Made by a program: the position numbers and the translations under genes. From CAZGSD01 sp964528305 (GTDB taxonomy: Bacteria > Patescibacteriota > Gracilibacteria > UBA1369): 47,784 nucleotides of DNA. Position 1 is the first letter of the stretch, and each line of letters starts with the position of its first letter. The stretch covers positions 1 through 47,784 of the forward strand of contig CAZGSD010000006.1 in NCBI GenBank assembly GCA_964528305.1, given 5' to 3'. Of this stretch, positions 40,727-47,784 are shown one piece after another. The notes under the pieces were generated by a model, which was given only the letters and a program-made list of their open reading frames with translations, searched no databases and was not told where the DNA came from.

Positions 40727-43387
40727 ATGAATCATATCTACATTGCCCTGGACCTGGAAACCACCGGATTTCTGCCAGACAGCGATCAAGTACTAGAAAT
40801 TGCTGCCATCAAATTTCAAGACCACCAAATATTGGATCGTTTTGAAACATTAATCAACCCAGGCATCGCAATCCCCGCCATGGTCACCCATATCACCGGC
40901 ATAAGCCCCGAAGACGTCGCCAATGCCCCTTCTTTTGAGGACGTCTCACAACAACTCTCCACCTTTTTAGGAAATCACACCATTATAGGGCACAACATAG
41001 AGTTCGACTTAACCTTCCTGGAAGCTAAAGGCATCCCCATCCTCAATCAACAAATTGACACCCTTAAACTGGCAAGCATATTACTACCCCACCTCCCCTC
41101 ACTCAGCCTCGACACAATTAGCCGACAATTAAAGATTCCTCACCCAAACAAGCACCGAGCCATGGCCGACGCACAAGTTTGTGTCGACTTATTCCATCTA
41201 CTAAAAGATAAAATATCCGACATCCCCGCCCCCACTCTCCACGAAATACAAAGCCTACTCCCCCGCGCCACCTGGGAATTAAGCGACCTCTTTTTAAGTG
41301 CCAAACCACGACCACTAGTATCCCACCCCCCATCAAGCGCGCCCGAGACACTCCCACTACTCCCCCACCCCCCAAACTCCACAGACGAGTTATTGGAGCT
41401 ACTTTCGAGCACGAGCCCACTCGCCCAAAATATAACACATTATGAACACCGACCAGGCCAGCAAAAATTATTAAATGCCATTACCTCAGCCATCGAAAAC
41501 AAACACCACCTGCTCGCAGAAGCTGGTACCGGCACTGGAAAAACCATGGCATACCTGCTGGCAGCAGCTTATAGCAAACATCAGTGGCAACAAAAAACCA
41601 TTATTTCCACGCACACCAACAACCTTCAAGATCAAATCTTATACAAAGATTTTCCTTTGATTAACCGCATTTTTCCAGAAGTTAAAATCGCCATGCTCAA
41701 AGGACGGAAAAAATATCTATCCTTGGAACGATTTAATCAACTCAAACAAAAACCTCAACTCGATGAACACGAATTAACCACCATCATCAAAGTTCTTTTA
41801 TGGTTAGATAAAACCAACACCGGTGACCTAGACGAATTACACCTACAAAACAAAGAGACTTTGCTATACGAAGAGATTTGCTGTGATCCAGAACACATCA
41901 ACCCGGAACCAACTCCAGACAATCAAAAAGACTTTCTCAGCGAGGCCAGACGCAAAGCAGAGGCCGCCGACATCGTTATCGCCAATCACGCCTTATTAAT
42001 ACAAGACAGATTGGCCGACCATAAAATCCTACCAGAATCCAGCCTACTAATTGTAGACGAAGCTCATCATCTAGAAAAAACCGTAACTGACGCCATGAGC
42101 ACGGCCCTAGGAAACACGCGACTACAAAAGCTATGGGACAGATTTACCCACGAAATCGACTATCTCATAAGTCGAAACCATCAACTAAACACAGCTTTCA
42201 GTTTTAATTACAGCCAGATAAAAGACTTTAGAGAATCTTCCATCAACATAATTGAAAAGGCCTTTTATTACATGGAGTTAACCATGGGGAAATTTGCCCG
42301 CACATTACCAGGTATCCCCACCACCCTCAATTTAAACAATCTAATTTACGAAAGCCTACATTGGCAAAACGCCATCACCTCCCTGCAAACAGATCCGGAT
42401 CTCCTCGTCAATCTACGTAAGCTTTTACAAAGCACCACTGAATTTTTTTTGGACAACAAAATCCGAGAAAAAACCTGCCTAGATCATTTAAAAAACATCA
42501 TCAAGTTTCATCAAACCATTCAAGACTATCTCAATCACAGAGCTGAATACATTAGTTGGCTCAGTCGAGGATTTGACGAAAGCTTACATTGGCATATCGC
42601 CCCACTAGCAATACAGAACATCATCAAGCAACAAGTCTTCTCACCACATCAATCAGTAATTTTAACATCAGCAACCTTATCAACTCTCGGCAATTTTTCT
42701 TATATTCGATCAGAACTCGGGCTAGACGAACACTTTAATGAAATTATCATCCCAAGTCATTTTAGTTACCCAGATCAGGTCCAAATCATCATCCCAGAGG
42801 ACATGGCCGATCCACGGGACCCCACCTATATCAATCAATGTGAAAAAATTATTCACGACGTAATAATTAAAAACGGCGGAAGGACTTTAGCTCTTTTCAC
42901 AGCAAAAAAAGACCTCAGCAGAATCTTTCACAATTTAGCACCCCACTTAAAAACCTCAGGAATTAGCCTTTTAGGACAAAATCTTTCTGGCGGCAGAGGC
43001 AAAATTATAGCTCACTTCCAAGACGAACCAAGCAAGTGCGCCATCCTCGGCACCAATAGCTTTTGGGAAGGAGTAGATTTGAACGGGGACATGCTAAACT
43101 GTGTTATTATACAAAAACTACCTTTTGACCCCCCAGAAGACCCTGTTATTTTAGCTAGATCCAGCCGCTTTGAAAAACCTTTTGAGCAGTTCAGCCTCCC
43201 CCGCGCTATACTACGTTTCAAGCAGGGTTTTGGCCGACTAATCAGATCTTCACGGGACACAGGATCAGTTATTATATTAGATTCACGCCTAATTCAAAAA
43301 CCATATGGCAAAGACTTTATATCATCACTACCAACAGGCATTAGCATACATCAATGTCCACAAAACGAGGTGGCCCAATATCTCTAA
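40727..43387 (+). CDS. dinG: DinG-type protein: DEDDh exonuclease fused to XPD-like helicase domain
   Basis: 886 residues. The N-terminal DnaQ-like 3'-5' exonuclease has Asp9 and Glu11 (LDLETTG), Asp94 (HNIEFD), His143 and Asp148 (HRAMAD), a complete DEDDh set. After a Pro/Ser-rich linker (about residues 190-235) comes a superfamily 2 helicase domain: Walker A GTGTGKT at 267-273, VDEAHH, TSATLST and the late motif QGFGRLIRSSRD. The four-Cys iron-sulfur cluster of E. coli DinG is not seen between motifs I and II; only an adjacent CC pair occurs. This resembles the exonuclease-fused DinG of Firmicutes, in which helicase activity has been questioned. The gene stands alone. Confidence 0.92.
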   Translation: MNHIYIALDLETTGFLPDSDQVLEIAAIKFQDHQILDRFETLINPGIAIPAMVTHITGISPEDVANAPSFEDVSQQLSTFLGNHTIIGHNIEFDLTFLEAKGIPILNQQIDTLKLASILLPHLPSLSLDTISRQLKIPHPNKHRAMADAQVCVDLFHLLKDKISDIPAPTLHEIQSLLPRATWELSDLFLSAKPRPLVSHPPSSAPETLPLLPHPPNSTDELLELLSSTSPLAQNITHYEHRPGQQKLLNAITSAIENKHHLLAEAGTGTGKTMAYLLAAAYSKHQWQQKTIISTHTNNLQDQILYKDFPLINRIFPEVKIAMLKGRKKYLSLERFNQLKQKPQLDEHELTTIIKVLLWLDKTNTGDLDELHLQNKETLLYEEICCDPEHINPEPTPDNQKDFLSEARRKAEAADIVIANHALLIQDRLADHKILPESSLLIVDEAHHLEKTVTDAMSTALGNTRLQKLWDRFTHEIDYLISRNHQLNTAFSFNYSQIKDFRESSINIIEKAFYYMELTMGKFARTLPGIPTTLNLNNLIYESLHWQNAITSLQTDPDLLVNLRKLLQSTTEFFLDNKIREKTCLDHLKNIIKFHQTIQDYLNHRAEYISWLSRGFDESLHWHIAPLAIQNIIKQQVFSPHQSVILTSATLSTLGNFSYIRSELGLDEHFNEIIIPSHFSYPDQVQIIIPEDMADPRDPTYINQCEKIIHDVIIKNGGRTLALFTAKKDLSRIFHNLAPHLKTSGISLLGQNLSGGRGKIIAHFQDEPSKCAILGTNSFWEGVDLNGDMLNCVIIQKLPFDPPEDPVILARSSRFEKPFEQFSLPRAILRFKQGFGRLIRSSRDTGSVIILDSRLIQKPYGKDFISSLPTGISIHQCPQNEVAQYL

Positions 43388-43388
43388 T

Positions 43389-43417
43389 TTGCATTACCAA
43401 CACAACTGCTCTAAAAT
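43389..43417 (+). promoter_or_regulatory. Promoter of lemA-DUF2207
   Basis: TTGCAT (43389-43394), 17-bp spacer, TAAAAT (43412-43417). It begins 2 bp after the dinG stop codon and leaves about a 48-nt leader before the lemA ATG. Confidence 0.65.
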
Positions 43418-43471
43418 TAGCCGGACATCGCTTCTCAAAGACAATTAAATAATTTTATTTTCAATAATTAT

Positions 43472-44035
43472 ATGGAGCTTTTAGTTATTTTAGCCATCAT
43501 TACCGTTGTAGGCATAGGTGTAATCGGCGTTTACAACAGCCTGGTTCAATTAAAAAACAAAGTCGATGAAGGATGGGCTGATATTGAAACACAACTCAAA
43601 CGCCGCTACGATTTAATTCCCAATATGGTAGAAACGGTTAAGGGATACGCTAAACATGAAAGCAAAACCCTGGAAGCCGTCACGTCAGCCCGCAACATAG
43701 CAATGTCAGCTAAAACACCAGAAGAAAAGATTCAAGCTGAAAACGCGCTGTCTGGAACATTAAAAACACTCTTTGCCGTAGCCGAAAATTATCCTGAATT
43801 AAAAGCCAATGAAAATTTCATGGATCTACAAGGCACCCTAAGAGAAGTAGAAGAAAAGCTGCAATTATCCCGCCGTTACTACAATGCCACCGTGCGAGAT
43901 TTCAACACCAAAGTGGAAATGTTCCCAAACAACCTCATTGCCAATCTCTTTCATTTTGTTCGCCGCCAATTCTTTGAAATTGAAAACGCCCAAGAACGCG
44001 AAAACGTCAAAGTCAGCTTTGAAGATAAGAATTAA
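43472..44035 (+). CDS. lemA: LemA family protein
   Basis: 187 residues. One N-terminal membrane segment (LLVILAIITVVGIGVIGVY), then a helical domain with the family signature YNSLVQLKNKVDEGWADIETQLKRRYDLIPNMVETVKGYAKHE. The C-terminal part contains LSRRYYNATVRDFNTKVEMFPNNLIA, also typical. The biochemical role is not established; LemA genes are commonly paired with DUF2207 or TPM-domain membrane proteins, as here. Its stop codon abuts the next ATG with no gap, so the two are coupled. Confidence 0.95.
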   Translation: MELLVILAIITVVGIGVIGVYNSLVQLKNKVDEGWADIETQLKRRYDLIPNMVETVKGYAKHESKTLEAVTSARNIAMSAKTPEEKIQAENALSGTLKTLFAVAENYPELKANENFMDLQGTLREVEEKLQLSRRYYNATVRDFNTKVEMFPNNLIANLFHFVRRQFFEIENAQERENVKVSFEDKN

Positions 44036-45805
44036 ATGCCCACACCTCGCCCTCGCCTACGTTTACTCAAACTCTGGCTACTAAGCCTGCTACTAAGCAG
44101 TTCGCTAACCGTCCAAGCACAAAGCACAGATTTTAGCATATACAACTCTTATAGTTGGGGGATTAACAAATTTCACGCTGATATTGATATCCAGTCCGAC
44201 AGCTCCGTCACGATCAAAGAAACCATCACGGCTGATTTCAGATCATCTCAAGATCGACATGGCATACGCCGCAATATACCAATACAATACAAAGACAAAA
44301 ACGGCAAAAACCTGGACATACGATTCTCACTAATCAGTGTCACCGATGAGCAGGGCCAACCAATCGAAACTGCCACTAGTAAAGAAGATGGCTACATATC
44401 CCTACGCCTAGGCTCGCCAGATCACTATGTCGACGGCCAGATCAAAACCTATCAAATCAAATATCAGGTCAAAAGAGTAGTCACCCCGTTTCCCGACTAT
44501 GACGAGTTATATTGGAATATCACCGGCACCGAATGGGATACAGCTATTGTTGAATCCTCCGCCACAATCAAAATACCAGCCAATTCAAATTCCATAAAAA
44601 ATCTTCAAGCCTCCTGCTACACCGGCCCACGTCAAAGTCGTGAACAAAATTGCCAAATCAATGTTTTAGACAATCAAACTTGGCAAATAAAAACCAATCA
44701 ACTACTCACTCCATACAATGGCTTAACTGCCGCAGTCTCATTTCCCAAAAACATCATCACTTATCCAGATACCCGGACCGAAGCACTCTGGTTTTTGAGC
44801 GACAATTGGGGATATTTAATACCATTAATAGTCTTGCTATTCCTATTCATTCAATGGCACAAACACGGTCGTGACCCGCAAGCTCGCCATCAAACAATCA
44901 TGCCAGAGTATGATGCCCCCGATGGCCTCAGCCCAGCCGAAATCGGCACATTACTGGATGACCAAGCCGATATGCGCGACATTACCGGTACTATCATTGA
45001 TCTGGCCAGACGAGGATATTTAAAAATTGTAGAAATAGAAAAGAAAAACCTGATTTGGACCAATTATGAATACGAATTGGAAAAAACCACCCCAACCAAA
45101 TCAGCCACTCAACTCAACAAATTCGAAGCCAGCATCTACAAACATTTGTTCGAACATGGAGACAAAATAAATCTTACTGATTTAAGTTACAAATTCTACA
45201 AACACCTACTCCCCATCAAAAACGATATTTACAACACTCTGGTAGATAAACAATACTACTCCAAAAACCCGGAAAGCGTACGAACTAGTTATTTTACTGT
45301 AGGATTTATAGGCCTACTGGTGGTACTGGGCTATCTAGGGATCATCAGCTCCATCAACATGTCTCTTTATATTGGCATTGTCATCTCTTTTGCCATGATT
45401 CTACTTTTTGGAAGAATCATGCCGAAAAAAACTCAAAAAGGCGCAGACACACTAATCAGAATCCGTGGTTTCGTCGAGTTTATCAACACCGCCGAAAAAG
45501 ATCGCCTCAAATTTTATGAGAAAGAAAATATTTTCGAAAAAATACTACCTCACGCTATTGCTCTCGGGCTGGCCGACAAATGGGCAAAAGCTTGTGAAGG
45601 CCTAGCTAATCAACCACCTACCTGGTATCAAAGCAGCTCACCCAATTTTCACTCACATTTCAACAGCTGGCGATTCATCAACACTTTAAACAGTTTCAAC
45701 GCTAATATGAGCAGCAATATGCAAGCCGCACCACGCAGCAGTGGAAGCGGTGGCGGCGGTTTCAGTGGAGGCGGCTTCGGCGGTGGCGGCGGCAGCAGTT
45801 GGTAA
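44036..45805 (+). CDS. DUF2207 membrane protein with Gly-rich C-terminus
   Basis: 589 residues. A signal peptide (RPRLRLLKLWLLSLLLSSSLTVQAQS) precedes an extracytoplasmic beta-rich domain of about 210 residues (HADIDIQSDSSVTIKETITADF, RHGIRRNIPI). Then come a membrane segment near residues 260-275, a cytoplasmic part starting HKHGRDPQ and containing GLSPAEIGTLLDD, two further hydrophobic segments around 425-465, and a tail of repeated Gly and Ser (GSGGGGFSGGGFGGGGGSSW). This matches the DUF2207 (YciQ-like) family with its usual Gly-rich end. Function unknown; partner of LemA. Converges on uvrB with 2 bp between stops. Confidence 0.9.
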   Translation: MPTPRPRLRLLKLWLLSLLLSSSLTVQAQSTDFSIYNSYSWGINKFHADIDIQSDSSVTIKETITADFRSSQDRHGIRRNIPIQYKDKNGKNLDIRFSLISVTDEQGQPIETATSKEDGYISLRLGSPDHYVDGQIKTYQIKYQVKRVVTPFPDYDELYWNITGTEWDTAIVESSATIKIPANSNSIKNLQASCYTGPRQSREQNCQINVLDNQTWQIKTNQLLTPYNGLTAAVSFPKNIITYPDTRTEALWFLSDNWGYLIPLIVLLFLFIQWHKHGRDPQARHQTIMPEYDAPDGLSPAEIGTLLDDQADMRDITGTIIDLARRGYLKIVEIEKKNLIWTNYEYELEKTTPTKSATQLNKFEASIYKHLFEHGDKINLTDLSYKFYKHLLPIKNDIYNTLVDKQYYSKNPESVRTSYFTVGFIGLLVVLGYLGIISSINMSLYIGIVISFAMILLFGRIMPKKTQKGADTLIRIRGFVEFINTAEKDRLKFYEKENIFEKILPHAIALGLADKWAKACEGLANQPPTWYQSSSPNFHSHFNSWRFINTLNSFNANMSSNMQAAPRSSGSGGGGFSGGGFGGGGGSSW

Positions 45806-45807
45806 AA

Positions 45808-47784
45808 CTAACTTTGCTTTAATCGATCTATTTCATCTCGTAATTCAGCCGCTTTTTCAAACTCCAAATTCATCGAGGCTAAATCCATTTGCTCCTCCAG
45901 CTCACGAATAAACCTACCCATTTCACTTTTAGGGATTTTACTCGTATCAATCTTGCGTATATCATCATCACCAAGCTGTTTACCGCCCTCCATAGCGATA
46001 TCTTGAACGGCCCGCACAATAGTCTCTGGAGTAATTCCATGTTTTTTATTATAAGCCATTTGTATCGCACGACGTCTATCTGTCTCATCCATAGCTCCTT
46101 TCATAGAGTCGGTAATACGATCAGCATACATTACCACAAAACCATTCACATTGCGGGCACAACGACCAATAATCTGTATCAGAGAACTTTTTGAGCGTAA
46201 AAACCCCTCTTTATCGGCATCCAAAATCCCAATCAATGAAACTTCAGGCAGATCCAACCCCTCACGCAACAGATTAATACCAACCAGCACATCAAATTTT
46301 CCCAAACGTAAATCGCGCAAAATCTCAATACGCTCCAAAGTTTCTATATCAGAATGCAAATACTTCACTTTTATACCTGCATCAGTCAAAAAATCAGTCA
46401 AATCCTCCGCTGAACGCTTGGTCAAAGTAGTAATCAAAACCCGCTCCTTCGCCTGCACCCGTTTTTGTATCTCCGCCAACAAATCATCTATCTGGCCTTT
46501 GCGTGGCCGCACCTCCACCATCGGATCCACCAAACCGGTAGGCCGAATAATCTGCTCAGCAATCTGGCCCTCACTTTTCTCAATTTCATATTTGGCAGGC
46601 GTCGCCGAAACATAAACCGCCTGATTAATAGCAGCTTCAAATTCATTAAATTTCAAAGGCCTATTATCATGAGCAGATGCGAGCCTAAACCCATAATTTA
46701 TCAAAGTCTCTTTACGAGAATAATTACCATTATACATACCTCCAATCTGCGGTATGGAAATGTGAGACTCATCCACTATCAGCAAAAAATCATCAGGGAA
46801 ATAATCCAATAAAGTCGCGGGCGGCATACCACCACCACGCTGATTCAAATATCCCGTATAATTCTCAATACCCTGGCAATAGCCAGTTTCACGCAAAATC
46901 TCCATATCATATTCCGTACGGGTTTTGATACGCTCCGCCTCGAGCAAACGCCCCTGTTTCAAAAACTCTTCACGACGCAATTCCATTTCTTTCAAAATAT
47001 CCGCCACCACTCTATCAATTTTTTCTTTGGAAGTGATGTCATGTTTGGCCGGGAATATCTTTACCTCCTGCAATTCACGAATTTCTTCACCAGTAAAAGA
47101 ATCAGCCTCCGTGATACGTTCTATCTCATCACCAAAAAATTCAATACGGAAAATACTGTCACGATCCGGAGGGAAAATCTCCAACGTATCCCCCAACACA
47201 TGAAACATCCCCTGCCGAAATTCCAGATGACTACGATTATACTGTATATCAGTCAAATGCCGCAGCAATTTATCCCGCTTACGCTCTTCCCCTACCTTGA
47301 GATCAATGGCAAAAGCCATATAATCCTCCACCGAACCCAAACCGTAAATACAACTCACCGAAGCCACAATCAGCACATCCCGCCTGGTCAATAAATTCAC
47401 GGTGGCCGCATGTCTAAACTTAGCTATTTCCTGATTAATCGAGGCGTCCTTTTCTATATAGGTATCAGTAGTAGCTATATAAGCCTCTGGCTGATAATAA
47501 TCATAATAAGACACGAAATAACTCACCGCATTATGCGGAAAAAACTGCTTAAACTCACTACACAGCTGGGCCGCCAGAGTTTTGTTATGGGCCAAAACCA
47601 ACGTGGGCCGCTGCACCTGCTGTATCACATTGGCCATGGTAAAAGTTTTACCCGTACCAGTAGCACCCAGTAAAGTTTGATGCTTCACTCCAGCCTGGAG
47701 ATTTTTCACCAGTTTTTCTATAGCAGCCGGCTGATCACCTTTGGGCTGATAAGGAAACTGCAGATTAAATCCAGCCGATTTATC
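45808..47784 (-). CDS. uvrB: Excinuclease ABC subunit B (5' end beyond the window)
   Basis: Damage-verifying helicase-like subunit of nucleotide excision repair. On the minus strand the frame is open to the window edge, so the start is missing; the first visible residues include FPYQPKGDQPAAIEKL, close to the normal N-terminus. Walker A is GATGTGKT, the damage-probing beta hairpin is YYDYYQPEAYI, and VDESHISIPQIGGMYNG is conserved. Helicase motifs V-VI (GINLLREGLDLPEVSLI, QIIGRCARN) follow. The C-terminal UVR motif (IRELEEQMDLASMNLEFEKAAELRDEI), which binds UvrC, is complete. A GTG at 47709 is an internal Val codon, not the start. Confidence 0.97.
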   Translation of the reverse strand, partial: DKSAGFNLQFPYQPKGDQPAAIEKLVKNLQAGVKHQTLLGATGTGKTFTMANVIQQVQRPTLVLAHNKTLAAQLCSEFKQFFPHNAVSYFVSYYDYYQPEAYIATTDTYIEKDASINQEIAKFRHAATVNLLTRRDVLIVASVSCIYGLGSVEDYMAFAIDLKVGEERKRDKLLRHLTDIQYNRSHLEFRQGMFHVLGDTLEIFPPDRDSIFRIEFFGDEIERITEADSFTGEEIRELQEVKIFPAKHDITSKEKIDRVVADILKEMELRREEFLKQGRLLEAERIKTRTEYDMEILRETGYCQGIENYTGYLNQRGGGMPPATLLDYFPDDFLLIVDESHISIPQIGGMYNGNYSRKETLINYGFRLASAHDNRPLKFNEFEAAINQAVYVSATPAKYEIEKSEGQIAEQIIRPTGLVDPMVEVRPRKGQIDDLLAEIQKRVQAKERVLITTLTKRSAEDLTDFLTDAGIKVKYLHSDIETLERIEILRDLRLGKFDVLVGINLLREGLDLPEVSLIGILDADKEGFLRSKSSLIQIIGRCARNVNGFVVMYADRITDSMKGAMDETDRRRAIQMAYNKKHGITPETIVRAVQDIAMEGGKQLGDDDIRKIDTSKIPKSEMGRFIRELEEQMDLASMNLEFEKAAELRDEIDRLKQS

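Noticed and set aside
45889..47673. Plus-strand open frames across the uvrB region
   Set aside because: They are antisense shadows of the conserved uvrB coding sequence with no family features.
1..47784. UGA recoding as in Gracilibacteria or Absconditabacteria
   Set aside because: rsmA and hrpA end at TGA in the right place for their families, and conserved proteins read through with the standard code.
1..47784. CRISPR arrays, insertion sequences, prophage genes, tRNA or rRNA genes
   Set aside because: No spaced direct repeats, transposase motifs, phage proteins or tRNA-like folds were seen; gaps are short and explained by leaders and promoters.

Overview
This window is a translation and transcription super-cluster with a short DNA-repair and membrane flank. 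I recognise 49 protein genes, two of them cut by the window ends: serS at its C-terminus and uvrB at its N-terminus. The gene content suggests a bacterium of the Patescibacteria/CPR type. The r-protein order is the standard bacterial S10-spc-alpha order, but L30 (rpmD) is missing between S5 and L15, a hallmark of that radiation. Genes are tightly packed, many r-proteins carry low-complexity charged tails, and almost no start codon has a Shine-Dalgarno sequence. TGA is used as a stop (rsmA, hrpA), so this is not one of the UGA-recoded lineages. The lineage call is an inference from gene content; no rRNA is present.

Layout. 1-1280: serS on the minus strand. 1429-2196: a TIM-barrel isomerase-like protein, divergent from serS and sharing a 148-bp promoter region with it. 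2260-10590: rpoB-rpoC with a long structured leader. 10603-11692: rpsL-rpsG, closed by a strong terminator. 11782-15253: fusA and tuf, each with its own promoter. 15340-26343: rpsJ through secY. 26371-27718: adk and map. 27736-32248: infA, rpmJ, rpsM, rpsK, rpsD, rpoA, rplQ, rplM and rpsI, closed by a second terminator. 32392-36987: trmD, a Ca2+-type P-ATPase, a DUF167 gene and rsmA, overlapping or nearly so. 36992-40393: an HrpA-type helicase on the minus strand. 40727-43387: a DinG-type exonuclease-helicase. 43472-45805: lemA and a DUF2207 membrane protein. 45808-47784: uvrB on the minus strand.

How they work together. Most genes build the ribosome, load it (EF-G, EF-Tu, IF-1), process its products (SecY, Map) or transcribe DNA (RpoA, RpoB, RpoC). 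TrmD and RsmA modify tRNA and 16S rRNA. UvrB and DinG act on DNA, and HrpA on RNA.

No obviously new protein system is present; the novelty is regulatory. (1) A stem-loop followed by a conserved tail recurs in front of rpsL, rpsG and rpsH, with a boxA-like core also before tuf and rplC. (2) map has the only perfect Shine-Dalgarno sequence in the window, and it is spaced for an AUC start codon, just upstream of infA. (3) RpoB carries a lysine-rich N-terminal extension and an acidic C-terminal tail. (4) Translation operons share promoters of the form TTGCAA-N17-TANANT or close to it. (5) The fusA promoter -10 box overlaps the upstream-most ATG, so the true start is 60 bp further in.
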